A program made the translations under genes and the position numbers. The notes below the pieces were generated by a model. It had not been told where the DNA came from. It did not search any database and saw nothing but the letters and a program-made list of their open reading frames with translations. A DNA stretch of 64,000 nt from Dethiothermospora halolimnae (lineage in GTDB: Bacteria; Bacillota; Clostridia; Tissierellales; VENL01): positions 1 through 64,000 of the forward strand of contig NZ_JBAKFX010000006.1 of assembly GCF_037577855.1 (NCBI RefSeq). Reading direction: 5' to 3'. How positions within the stretch are numbered: position 1 is the stretch's first letter; each line of letters opens with the position of its first letter. Shown here piece by piece: positions 6,985 to 16,126 of this stretch.

Positions 6985-9900
6985 ATGGAGCTTATAAACA
7001 ATAGGTATAAAATAGAAAAGAAAATAAGCGATGATATTACTGGAACTTTATATAAAGCACAGGATCTATGGAATAATTATAAAAGTATTTTATTAAAAAT
7101 ATTTAAAAAGGAAAACCATAGTGATAATTTTATTGAGTTTTTAAGTGATAAGTTCATATGGTTTTCTAGTTTTAAGCATGATTACTTACAGGAAGTATAT
7201 AATTTTAGTATTGTAAATACTATAGATAATAAAAAAAATGATAAAATGTTATATTTGTATACTATGGAATACATCGAAGGTGAGAGTTTGGGGGAGTATT
7301 GGTCTAAATTATCAATAGGGGAATTTCTAGATATTATGAGACAATTGTGCCATGTGGTAGATTATCTAAAGGCTAAAGGACTAGCATATAAATACATTAA
7401 TCCCACTAATATATTCATAAATAAAGTGGAGGGACAGGTAAACATTAAATTGAAAAATCTAGCCACTATAAATGATATGGAATTAAGAAGCTTTCATCAT
7501 AATTATATTAGTTATTTTATTGCTCCAGAGGTTAATATAAATGAAAAGAATATTAATAGAGAGGCTGATTTATATTCTATTGGAATGATATTAAATCATT
7601 TCTTAGAAGATAGCAAACTATCAAATATTAGGGATGAATTATCTGATAAGGAGAAACAAATATTAACTAAGATAATGAAAAAGCTAATAAAGGAAGAGCC
7701 TAGTTCCCGAGATGTTAATATATTAGATGTTGTTAAAGAAATAAATGAAATATCTGAAACAAATTATACCATAGAGTTAGCTAAAGAGCGAGAGAAATTG
7801 AATTTTAATAACGTGATAGTAGGTAGAGATAGGGAGTTAAATGCCATATTACAAATTAATAATGAGTTTGAAGATAGGATATATATAAAAAGAATGGTAA
7901 ACATATTAGGAGACAGTGGGATAGGTAAAACAAGGCTTCTTCAAGAGATAAATTTCAAGTTAAAGCTTAAAGGAAAAAATGTATATTGGGCTTCTATAGT
8001 GGATAAAGATAATAGAAGACTGGGGCCTATTGTAAATATAATTAAAAAAATTATTAAATTCTGTAATAGAAAGCTTATCAAAAAATACGGTTCAGAATTA
8101 GTAAAGGTAGTTCCTGAGATAAATAGTATTGTAAATGTTGTACCATCTTCTAATTTAAATGAAGATAGTGAAAAATTTAGGTTATATGACCGAATAGCCA
8201 ATTTTTTTATTGATTTTATAGATAATAAGCCCACATATATTATAATAGATGATGTACATAATTGTGATTTAGAGACATTGGAATTTATAGATTACATATT
8301 AAAGATAGAAAAGGGTTTCCCTTTATTGATTATTACAGCCAGTAGCAGTGGGTTTTTAAATGAATTAGATAATAATCAAAGGACAGAGTTTATCAATAAG
8401 TGGAAATTAAATACAAATATTAAAAACATTAACTTATTTAGATTGGACTTTAGTGAAATTTCGTTAATGATAAAGAATATTTTAGGAATAAATTATAAGC
8501 CTGTGGAATTTTCTACTAAAATAATGAATGAAACAGCAGGTAATCCAAGACATATTGAAGAAGTTATTAAAACTCTATATGCAGAGGGAGAACTATTTAT
8601 TAATGAGAACGGAAATTGGGCATTAAATGGACAAGGTTATTCTAATATATATATGCCAAGTAGTATTGATGATGCAATAAAAAACCAAATTGATTTACTG
8701 GATCAAGATTTATATAAGATTGCTAAGATTATATCCATTTTTAAAACATCTGTATCCAAGTTAATTATAACATTTGTGTATGAGGCAATTGATGAGAATA
8801 GTATTGAAGGCATGGATAAGTTAATAAATGAATTAGTAGATATGAAGATTATAGACGAAAGAGTAGAGGATTGGGGATATACTTATGATTTCTATAATAC
8901 CAAGATAAAAAGATATGTATATCATACAATAGCTGATTTTGAAAAGGAGAACTTACATAAAATAGCTTCTAGAGTTTTGGAAGAGGTTTATTCAAAAGAA
9001 GGAAGGAAAAATACAGATGAACTTATATATCATCTAGATATGTCTAAACAACATAAAAAGGCTATAACTTACTCAATAATTTCTGCTAGAAAGATGGAGA
9101 AACTAGTTGGGACTAATCAAGCATTACTTTTATGGCAGAAGGCATATAGTTTACTTAAACACCATAAATCCAATAGAAAACTATATGTAATGTTCAACTT
9201 GGCAAGACTATATAGTGAGCAGGGTGATAATAATAAGGCTATAAGGGTTTGTAATAGTATAATAGATGAAGCCGAAAGTATAGAATTTAAAAGAACTAAG
9301 GAATATAGGTATATAGTGGATTCAAGTAATAAATTAGGAGATATTTATATAAAAAGAAATAATATCAGAAAGTCTGAAAAAATTCTAAATAGGGCTAAGA
9401 CCCTTGGCGAAAAAATAGGATATATAAAAGGAATTTTAGAGTCGGTAAAGTTATTAAACTCTGTGTATATAATTAAGAGGGAATATCATTTGGCTATAAA
9501 AAATAGAAAATATATAGATTTAGCTAAAAAGTATGAACATAACCAATATATTGGACATATGTATAATCAAATTGGTGTTATTAACATGTTTAAGGGAGAT
9601 ATTAGTGAAGCAAGAAAAAACTATGAATTAAGTATAAAGTATTTTTATAAAGCTAAAACTTTTATAGATGCAACTAAGCCTATTAATAATATAGGGGTAA
9701 TACACTCTGATTATTATAATGAGAAAGAAGAAGCAATGGAATACTTTCAAAAGGGTCTAAATATCTGTAAAAAACATAATGAGTTAAAAGGACAAATTAC
9801 TTTTTTAGTAAACATTGGAGAGATGTATCATGGAGAAGACAAGATAAATAGGGCTGAAGAGTATTATGAGCGAGCATTAAAGATAGCTAAAGAAAGTGAA

Positions 9901-12375
9901 GAAAGAAGTGCAGTTTTTTTATTAGAAATCGACCTTGGAAGACTATATTTAGAAAGGGGATATTATGATAAAAGTTATGAGTATTATAATATAGTAAAAA
10001 AAGAATTCCATAAAAATCCTATTCAAGGGGAGAATATACCTAAATATTATAGATTTTTAACAGAATTTTATTATAATTTTGGTCAATTAGATAAAGCATT
10101 AGAAAATGCCATAAAGACTAAAGAAACTTGTAATAAAATAGATTTAGAAGTATATTTAGAAGTTGAGAGTCGTATATTAGTGATTGAATACATAAAAGAA
10201 GGATTTTTAAATAAAAGGTTAATTAATAAAATTATAGAGAGCTTATTAGATAACAAGCTATTTACCCTGGCAAGAAAAAGTATACTGGAGTTTGCTTATT
10301 TTTCAGCTATTGATGGAGATGAAGAGTATTGCAAAAGATTACTTAAGATTGATAGTAATCTAATGGGTAAATGTTCTACAGATTATATAAGAATTAAAAG
10401 AAAAATTATAGTATCCCTAATATCCATGGATTTAGATAATGATATAAAAACGTTGTTATTATTAGAAGAAGATATAGCAAAATATGAATTTCCTAAATTA
10501 GAGTTATATCTTAATATTATTTTAGGTAATAAGTTTTTTGATAAGACTAAATATTATAAATCTACCAATTATTATATAAATGCAATTGACCTTTATCATA
10601 GAATGTTGAAAAGAATACCTAAAGATTGGTTAAGGGAAAAATATATTATAAAAAATATAATGTATACCATTGTAGATAAGATCGAGAAAATTAAAGAAGT
10701 GGTATTGGGGATAAAGTCAAGAAAAAAACTTACTAAAATAGAACTGGATGATTATTTAAACTTTAATAATTTAAAGGAGTTAATTAATAATAAAAAAGTA
10801 TATAGTGTAGCAATGAAACATTATAATAATTTTATTATTGGAAATATAAATAATGTCGGGGACTTAATTACTAATTTTACTACAGATTATATAAAAAATA
10901 TGGATATGGTTTTGAGGTATGCTTTGAGAGAAACATTTGCTAAGCGAGGGTTTATAGCATTATATGAGGAAAATGGTGATGACTTAAAAATAATTGCATC
11001 AACAACAGAAAGCTACCAAATTCCCATTGGTAGAGAGATTGTATCTAAGGTTAAACATGATAGAAAAGGAATTATATTAAATAGTGCCTTTGACTTTCAA
11101 GATAATAAATATTTAATGGTTGATGATGAAATAAAGGCATTAATTTGTGTTCCAATATACAAATTCAAAGAGGATTTTAATATTAAATTTAATAAAGAGT
11201 ATAATACAGGTGGATTTAATAATAGAGAGATAATTGGATACCTATATTTAGATACTGATAAATTGTTCAATAGATTTGATAAGGAAAGATATAATATAAT
11301 GGAGAGTTTAGCCTGTTTGTCTTCAATAAACATCGATAATCACCATTTAAAGATAACATCGTCTATTGATAAAATGACGGGAGTATATACTAGAAAATAT
11401 TTTGATACTATTATGGAACAAGTAATAGAAAAAGCAAATTATGAATCCTTCGACTTTTCCATAGTAATGGTTGATATTGATAAGTTTAAAGTGGTAAATG
11501 ATACATTTGGTCATAGAAAAGGAGATAAGATTTTAAGTCAAGTGGGAAGGATAATAAAAGATAATGTAAAAAGTGGTGATATAGTAGGAAGATATGGAGG
11601 GGAAGAATTCATCATAATACTATTAAATAGTGATGAAAAAGAGGCAAAATATATTGGAGAAAAAATAAGAAAAGAAGTAAAAGGAAGTCAGTTAATTGAT
11701 GAAAATCATCCTTTAACTATTAGTCTGGGAATATCTGTGTTTAGAAAACATAGTAATGATAAAGAAGATCTTATAGAGAAGGCTGATCAAGCCTTATATC
11801 ACTCTAAAGAGACAGGAAGGGATAGAACTGTTATTTGGAGTAAAGATATAGGAAAAACCAATAAACGTTTAGATAAACTTGCTGGCATAGTGTCGGGTAA
11901 TGCGGTGCAGGATCAAAGAAATGTATTAGCCATAGTTGAAATTATAAATTTATTAAAACAAGATATGGCAAAAAAAGATAAAATATATAGATTTTTGGGA
12001 AGACTTATAGAGATTATAGAAGGGGATAAAGGATTATTATTTACCTTAGATGCTGATAATAAAATTAATAATATTTATGGACGACAGAGATTCTCTGATG
12101 ATTGGAGCTTAGATGAAAAATACAATGAGGATTTGATAAAAGAAGTAATTGAAAAAAGAACGGGAAGATATTTAATTAACTGGAAAGACATAGGCGATGT
12201 GGATGTAATAACGGGGGTACCGGATTGGCAATCTTTAATAATTACTCCTATTATATATAGTGGACAGATAAAAGGTATATTACAGATATCTGTTCCAATT
12301 AAAGAAAAAGAATTCGATTATAATGATTATAACTTTATTAATACAGTTTCAGATATAATAGCGGCTATAATTTAA
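6985..12375 (+). CDS. Large signalling protein: pseudokinase, AAA ATPase, TPR, GAF, GGDEF, GAF
   Basis: A 1796-residue cytosolic protein. Residues 1-260 have a Ser/Thr kinase fold with the ATP-anchoring Lys38 and an APE motif. The HRDLKPxN loop reads YKYINPTN (135-142) and DFG reads KNL (157-159), so the catalytic and metal Asp are missing and it should be a pseudokinase. An AAA/STAND ATPase follows, with Walker A GDSGIGKT at 309-316 and Walker B YIIIDD. TPR-like helices run from about 690 to 1150. A GAF region lies at about 1310-1450. A GGDEF domain has an intact GGEEF at 1538-1542 but no RxxD inhibitory site (KSGD instead). A second GAF ends the protein. It probably makes cyclic di-GMP in response to bound ligands or partners. 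A terminator follows. Confidence 0.85.
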   Translation: MELINNRYKIEKKISDDITGTLYKAQDLWNNYKSILLKIFKKENHSDNFIEFLSDKFIWFSSFKHDYLQEVYNFSIVNTIDNKKNDKMLYLYTMEYIEGESLGEYWSKLSIGEFLDIMRQLCHVVDYLKAKGLAYKYINPTNIFINKVEGQVNIKLKNLATINDMELRSFHHNYISYFIAPEVNINEKNINREADLYSIGMILNHFLEDSKLSNIRDELSDKEKQILTKIMKKLIKEEPSSRDVNILDVVKEINEISETNYTIELAKEREKLNFNNVIVGRDRELNAILQINNEFEDRIYIKRMVNILGDSGIGKTRLLQEINFKLKLKGKNVYWASIVDKDNRRLGPIVNIIKKIIKFCNRKLIKKYGSELVKVVPEINSIVNVVPSSNLNEDSEKFRLYDRIANFFIDFIDNKPTYIIIDDVHNCDLETLEFIDYILKIEKGFPLLIITASSSGFLNELDNNQRTEFINKWKLNTNIKNINLFRLDFSEISLMIKNILGINYKPVEFSTKIMNETAGNPRHIEEVIKTLYAEGELFINENGNWALNGQGYSNIYMPSSIDDAIKNQIDLLDQDLYKIAKIISIFKTSVSKLIITFVYEAIDENSIEGMDKLINELVDMKIIDERVEDWGYTYDFYNTKIKRYVYHTIADFEKENLHKIASRVLEEVYSKEGRKNTDELIYHLDMSKQHKKAITYSIISARKMEKLVGTNQALLLWQKAYSLLKHHKSNRKLYVMFNLARLYSEQGDNNKAIRVCNSIIDEAESIEFKRTKEYRYIVDSSNKLGDIYIKRNNIRKSEKILNRAKTLGEKIGYIKGILESVKLLNSVYIIKREYHLAIKNRKYIDLAKKYEHNQYIGHMYNQIGVINMFKGDISEARKNYELSIKYFYKAKTFIDATKPINNIGVIHSDYYNEKEEAMEYFQKGLNICKKHNELKGQITFLVNIGEMYHGEDKINRAEEYYERALKIAKESEERSAVFLLEIDLGRLYLERGYYDKSYEYYNIVKKEFHKNPIQGENIPKYYRFLTEFYYNFGQLDKALENAIKTKETCNKIDLEVYLEVESRILVIEYIKEGFLNKRLINKIIESLLDNKLFTLARKSILEFAYFSAIDGDEEYCKRLLKIDSNLMGKCSTDYIRIKRKIIVSLISMDLDNDIKTLLLLEEDIAKYEFPKLELYLNIILGNKFFDKTKYYKSTNYYINAIDLYHRMLKRIPKDWLREKYIIKNIMYTIVDKIEKIKEVVLGIKSRKKLTKIELDDYLNFNNLKELINNKKVYSVAMKHYNNFIIGNINNVGDLITNFTTDYIKNMDMVLRYALRETFAKRGFIALYEENGDDLKIIASTTESYQIPIGREIVSKVKHDRKGIILNSAFDFQDNKYLMVDDEIKALICVPIYKFKEDFNIKFNKEYNTGGFNNREIIGYLYLDTDKLFNRFDKERYNIMESLACLSSINIDNHHLKITSSIDKMTGVYTRKYFDTIMEQVIEKANYESFDFSIVMVDIDKFKVVNDTFGHRKGDKILSQVGRIIKDNVKSGDIVGRYGGEEFIIILLNSDEKEAKYIGEKIRKEVKGSQLIDENHPLTISLGISVFRKHSNDKEDLIEKADQALYHSKETGRDRTVIWSKDIGKTNKRLDKLAGIVSGNAVQDQRNVLAIVEIINLLKQDMAKKDKIYRFLGRLIEIIEGDKGLLFTLDADNKINNIYGRQRFSDDWSLDEKYNEDLIKEVIEKRTGRYLINWKDIGDVDVITGVPDWQSLIITPIIYSGQIKGILQISVPIKEKEFDYNDYNFINTVSDIIAAII

Positions 12376-12413
12376 ATTCCTATTACTTAGATATGAGTGG
12401 TAGGAGTTTTTTT
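12374..12413 (+). terminator. Rho-independent terminator after the signalling protein gene
   Basis: Arms 12374-12387 and 12396-12409 pair with two G-U pairs and end in seven T. Confidence 0.7.
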
Positions 12414-12560
12414 AACTATATTTGATATGTAATTATTAAGTATCTATAAAAGGTTTTATAAAGTGATGGTTTGATTTAAAAATTAAAGAAAGTTATTGTA
12501 TATTATTAACAATGAATGTAATGTGATATTTTGATAAATAATATAGTGGGGGTGGAAAAA

Positions 12561-13568
12561 ATGTCCGTAACAATAAAAGATGTAGCAAAAATAGCAGGTG
12601 TGTCAATATCTACCGTGTCAAGGGTTATAAATAACTCGAAACCAGTAAGTTCAGATGTGAGAAAAAGAGTGTTGGAAGTAATAGATGAGATTGGATATAA
12701 GCCAAATGAAGTGGCTAGATCTTTGGTTACTAAAAAGTCATTTTTAATAGGTGTTATAGTAACGGATATAGGAAATTCATATATAGCTGAAATGGTTAGA
12801 GGTATTGAAGAAGTAGGAAAAATGTATAATTATGATATTCTTTTATGTAGTACCTATGGAGATGAGAATGCAGAAGTAAAGTATATAAACATATTAAAGA
12901 GAAAACAAGTAGAAGGAATAATACTAATATCGGATAATGATAATAAAAATATCGATGATGTAGTAGATGGTTTAGATATACCCTTTGTATATTTAAATAG
13001 GTACTTTAACCCCGATAGATATCATACAGTAACTATAGACCATTTATATGCAGCTTATGAAATGACTAAATACTTGATTGATTTAGGACATAATAAAATA
13101 GGGTTTGTAACGACAAAAGATGACCAAGATTATTGTATTGAAAAAAAGAAAATAGAGGGATTTAAAAAAGCTATAGCTGAATATGGAACAGTTGAAGGTA
13201 AAGTCTTTTTTGTTAATAATAGAAAAATCAGTAATGGTTATGAAATTGCAAAAAAAATATCATATTCAGAAAAAGATTTAACCGCAATATTTTGTGGAGA
13301 TGATAACTTAGCAATCGGGGCTATAAGTTATTTATATGATAATAGAGTATATATACCAATGGATATATCAATTTCAGGTTATGGTGATTTACCAATAGCT
13401 TCAATATTTAGACCTAGACTAACAACAATTAAGGAGCCTTTTTATGATATTGGAGCTGTAGCCATAAGAAAGATTATTAAACAATTAAATAAAGAAAAAG
13501 TTGAAAATAACCATATAAAACTACCATTTAAACTACTAAAGCGGGATAGTTGTAATAAATTAGATTAG
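12561..13568 (+). CDS. LacI family transcriptional regulator
   Basis: A 335-residue sugar-type repressor. Residues 3-25 form the LacI helix-turn-helix (TIKDVAKIAGVSISTVSRV), followed by the hinge helix (NEVARSLVTKKS) and a periplasmic-binding-like effector domain. The ending LKRDSC is typical. ATG 12561 was chosen over an in-frame upstream start because GGGGGTGG lies just before it. No sugar transporter or catabolic gene is adjacent, so the ligand is unknown. The product resembles PurR/CcpA-class members in length. Confidence 0.92.
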   Translation: MSVTIKDVAKIAGVSISTVSRVINNSKPVSSDVRKRVLEVIDEIGYKPNEVARSLVTKKSFLIGVIVTDIGNSYIAEMVRGIEEVGKMYNYDILLCSTYGDENAEVKYINILKRKQVEGIILISDNDNKNIDDVVDGLDIPFVYLNRYFNPDRYHTVTIDHLYAAYEMTKYLIDLGHNKIGFVTTKDDQDYCIEKKKIEGFKKAIAEYGTVEGKVFFVNNRKISNGYEIAKKISYSEKDLTAIFCGDDNLAIGAISYLYDNRVYIPMDISISGYGDLPIASIFRPRLTTIKEPFYDIGAVAIRKIIKQLNKEKVENNHIKLPFKLLKRDSCNKLD

Positions 13569-13632
13569 TAAAAAAGTATAAAAGCCTCCTAATTAACCAA
13601 TAATATAATTGAGTATAATGGAGGTGATATCT

Positions 13633-13881
13633 TTGACAAAGAAAGTAGCAGTTGAAGACAGTTTAACAAATTATGCACAAGATCTAAGATCTCAAGGCTA
13701 TGAGGTTAGTTCTTTAACAAATAGTGGTAGTAGTCTTAATGGATATGATGCCATAGTTGTATCGGGACAAGATGAAAACATAATGGGAATGCAAGATGCA
13801 TTAAATAAATCTATAGTAATAGATGTCACTGGAAAAACACCTAAAGAGGTAAGTAGTCAGATAAAAAATAGATTAAGTTAA
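13633..13881 (+). CDS. YkuS/UPF0180 family small protein
   Basis: An 82-residue protein matching the UPF0180 (YkuS) pattern: an N-terminal KKVAVEDSL, then LRSQGYEV, GYDAIVVSGQDEN and ending SSQIKNRL. The function is unknown. TTG 13633 is preceded by a strong GGAGGTGAT at 13619-13627; the in-frame ATG at 13618 overlaps that site and is unlikely. The length from TTG agrees with the family's roughly 80 residues. It is monocistronic, with a terminator immediately after. Confidence 0.85.
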   Translation: MTKKVAVEDSLTNYAQDLRSQGYEVSSLTNSGSSLNGYDAIVVSGQDENIMGMQDALNKSIVIDVTGKTPKEVSSQIKNRLS

Positions 13882-13885
13882 AAGA

Positions 13886-13916
13886 TAAAGCGACTCGTCA
13901 GAGTCGCTTATTTGTT
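13886..13916 (+). terminator. Rho-independent terminator after ykuS-like gene
   Basis: AAGCGACTC (13888-13896) pairs with GAGTCGCTT (13901-13909) around a GTCA loop, followed by a T-rich tail. Confidence 0.85.
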
Positions 13917-13981
13917 TAAATTGCTATTGAATAAGAATGAAAATATTGTTAAAATATATTAGAAAAGTGAGGTGATTTTAG

Positions 13982-14341
13982 ATGGAAGAAGAAAATAAAA
14001 ATATTTATAATGATAGCTTATTGAAACACAAATATTTTAAACTTTTCATATTGATACCACCAATAATAACCATTTTAGTAGTTATTGCTACTTACTATGC
14101 AAATAAAGATTTAAATCTTATAACCCTAAGCGACAATCTTTTTGTAGTTTCTGTGGCTTTTACTATTATGTCCTTGATTTTTAGAAGTAAGGCATGGAGA
14201 ATACATAAACAATCTGTATTAAAACACATAGAAAAATATCTTTATGACTATAAAGTAGAGCGAGCTAAAATAACTTTTAAGGTTTTGTTAATGGTAGGAA
14301 TATTTAATCTTGTATTTGCTATTATATTTCTTATAATATAG
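13982..14341 (+). CDS. Small membrane protein, three segments, possibly DUF3899-like
   Basis: A 119-residue protein with membrane segments at about residues 20-39, 50-68 and 98-118, a charged loop (RSKAWRIHKQSVLKHIEKYLYDYKV region, about 69-93) and a short acidic N-terminus. The layout recalls DUF3899 membrane proteins, but the match is weak. No catalytic residues stand out. The ribosome site is GAGGTGAT before ATG 13982. It is flanked by terminators on both sides, so it is a single-gene unit. Confidence 0.7.
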   Translation: MEEENKNIYNDSLLKHKYFKLFILIPPIITILVVIATYYANKDLNLITLSDNLFVVSVAFTIMSLIFRSKAWRIHKQSVLKHIEKYLYDYKVERAKITFKVLLMVGIFNLVFAIIFLII

Positions 14342-14342
14342 C

Positions 14343-14381
14343 AAAAAAGTAGGGGCTAGAAACATACCCCTACTTTTTTAA
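14343..14381 (+). terminator. Rho-independent terminator
   Basis: AAAAAAGTAGGGG (14343-14355) pairs with CCCCTACTTTTTT (14367-14379). Confidence 0.88.
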
Positions 14382-14383
14382 TT

Positions 14384-14417
14384 TATAATTTAAAATTTAC
14401 AATTTGTAATTTATAAT
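14384..14417. repeat. AT-rich intergenic repeat (AATTTGTAATTTATAATT type)
   Basis: A tandem of near-identical AATTTATAATTTAAAATT / AATTTGTAATTTATAATT units. Related strings recur at about 20490-20508, 27423-27449, 31427-31457 and 44622-44650, always just after a terminator or hairpin between genes. Confidence 0.5.
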
Positions 14418-14577
14418 TGGATTTCTTCTCCGCTTTAATGAGTTATAACTATAAATTACTAAAATATGTTGAAGGCTTAAAATTTTTTTGTAAATTTTGA
14501 AGGATTTTTTCTAAAAATAGAGAATATAAATAATATGAGAAATAATTAAATAACTATTGTATAGAGGGGATGATTAT

Positions 14578-16104
14578 ATGGGTAAAGTTTTAATAGATGG
14601 AAATAGCTTAACCATAGAAGATGTAATAAATGTTGCTAGAAAGGGCTATAAGGTCGAATTAACTAAAGCATCAATCGAAAAAGTAGAAAAGTCGAGGAAG
14701 CTAGTTGACAGATTTGTTGATGAAGAAAGGGTGGTTTATGGATTAACCACAGGTTTTGGTAAGTTTAGTGATGTGGTGATTTCAAAAGAGGAGGCTAAAG
14801 AGTTACAGAAAAATTTAATTATTAGCCACTCTTGTGGAGTAGGGGATTTATTAGATGAAGAGATAGTAAGGGGAATTATGTTACTTAGGGCAAATGCATT
14901 GGCTAAAGGGTTTTCTGGTATAAGGCTGTCAACCCTCAAAACTTTGATAGAGATGATAAATAGAGGAGTTCATCCGTTGATACCAGAGAAGGGATCTTTG
15001 GGATCAAGTGGAGATTTGGCCCCGTTATCCCATATGGTTCTTGTTTTATTGGGAGAAGGAGAGGCTTTATATGATGGGAAAAGGTTTTCTGGAAAAGAAG
15101 CTATGAACAAAGCTGGTATAGAAACTGTGGAACTTACTTCTAAAGAGGGGTTAGCTCTTATCAATGGTACTCAAGTTATGACTGCTATAGGAGCTTTGAC
15201 CATATATGATGCAATAAATATATCAAAAATGGCAGATATAACAGCATCATTAACTATGGAAGCCCTAAATGGAATAGTCACAGCCTTTGATGAAAAGGTT
15301 CATAGAGTAAGGCCCCATAAAGGACAAATGAATGCGGCAAAAAATTTATTAAATATTCTTAAAGATAGTAATATGACAACTGAACAGGGAGAAATTAGGG
15401 TACAGGATGCATATACCCTTAGATGTATTCCCCAAATACATGGAGCTAGTAAAGATGCCATAGAATATATAAAAGAAAAAATAAATATTGAAATAAATTC
15501 AGCTACAGATAATCCATTGATATTTGAAGAGGTGGAAGAGGTTATATCTGGAGGTAACTTTCATGGGCAGCCAATGGCATTAAGCTTTGATTTTCTAGGA
15601 ATAGCTTTAGCGGAGTTTGCCAATGTTTCAGAGAGAAGACTTGAAAGACTAGTAAATCCTGCATTGAGTGATTTGCCAGCATTCTTAATTGAAAAGGGTG
15701 GACTTAATTCAGGATTTATGATAGTTCAGTATTCTGCAGCATCTTTAGTGTCAGAGAATAAAGTATTAGCCCATCCGGCAAGTGTTGATTCTATAACTTC
15801 CTCTGCAAATCAAGAAGACCATGTATCAATGGGTACCATTGCAGCAAGAAAAGCCAGGGAGATATTAGGAAATACTAGAAAGGTATTGGCAATGGAACTT
15901 CTAGGAGCTTGTCAGGCAATAGACCTTAGAGGAAATAAAGGCTTAGGAGTAGGTAGTAAAATAGCCTATGATTTAGTGAGGGAAAAAGTAGATGAAATTA
16001 TTGATGATAAAGTTATGTACAAAGAAATAAATAAATGCGAAGAACTTATTAAATCAAATATAATAATAGATAAGATTGAAAAGAAAATAGGAAAACTTAA
16101 TTAA
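14578..16104 (+). CDS. hutH: Histidine ammonia-lyase
   Basis: Removes ammonia from L-histidine to give urocanate, the first step of histidine breakdown. The 508 residues fit the family. The MIO cofactor loop reads GSLGSSGDLAPL, with the self-cyclising triad Ser143-Ser144-Gly145. Most characterised enzymes have Ala-Ser-Gly; the substituted first residue still supplies the backbone, so activity is likely. The catalytic YGLTTGFG motif near residue 51 and the NQEDHVSMG segment are intact. ATG 14578 follows GAGGGGAT; an in-frame start at 14557 lies upstream of that site. First gene of the hut run, 22 bases before hutU. Confidence 0.96.
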   Translation: MGKVLIDGNSLTIEDVINVARKGYKVELTKASIEKVEKSRKLVDRFVDEERVVYGLTTGFGKFSDVVISKEEAKELQKNLIISHSCGVGDLLDEEIVRGIMLLRANALAKGFSGIRLSTLKTLIEMINRGVHPLIPEKGSLGSSGDLAPLSHMVLVLLGEGEALYDGKRFSGKEAMNKAGIETVELTSKEGLALINGTQVMTAIGALTIYDAINISKMADITASLTMEALNGIVTAFDEKVHRVRPHKGQMNAAKNLLNILKDSNMTTEQGEIRVQDAYTLRCIPQIHGASKDAIEYIKEKINIEINSATDNPLIFEEVEEVISGGNFHGQPMALSFDFLGIALAEFANVSERRLERLVNPALSDLPAFLIEKGGLNSGFMIVQYSAASLVSENKVLAHPASVDSITSSANQEDHVSMGTIAARKAREILGNTRKVLAMELLGACQAIDLRGNKGLGVGSKIAYDLVREKVDEIIDDKVMYKEINKCEELIKSNIIIDKIEKKIGKLN

Positions 16105-16126
16105 AAAATAGGAAAGGAGAGATTTT

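Noticed and set aside
14479..14507. Possible CodY or sigma-54 site before hutH
   Set aside because: The AATTTTTTTGTAAATTTT stretch does not fit the 15-base CodY box without a shift, and no GG-N10-GC element is present. AT-rich background explains it.
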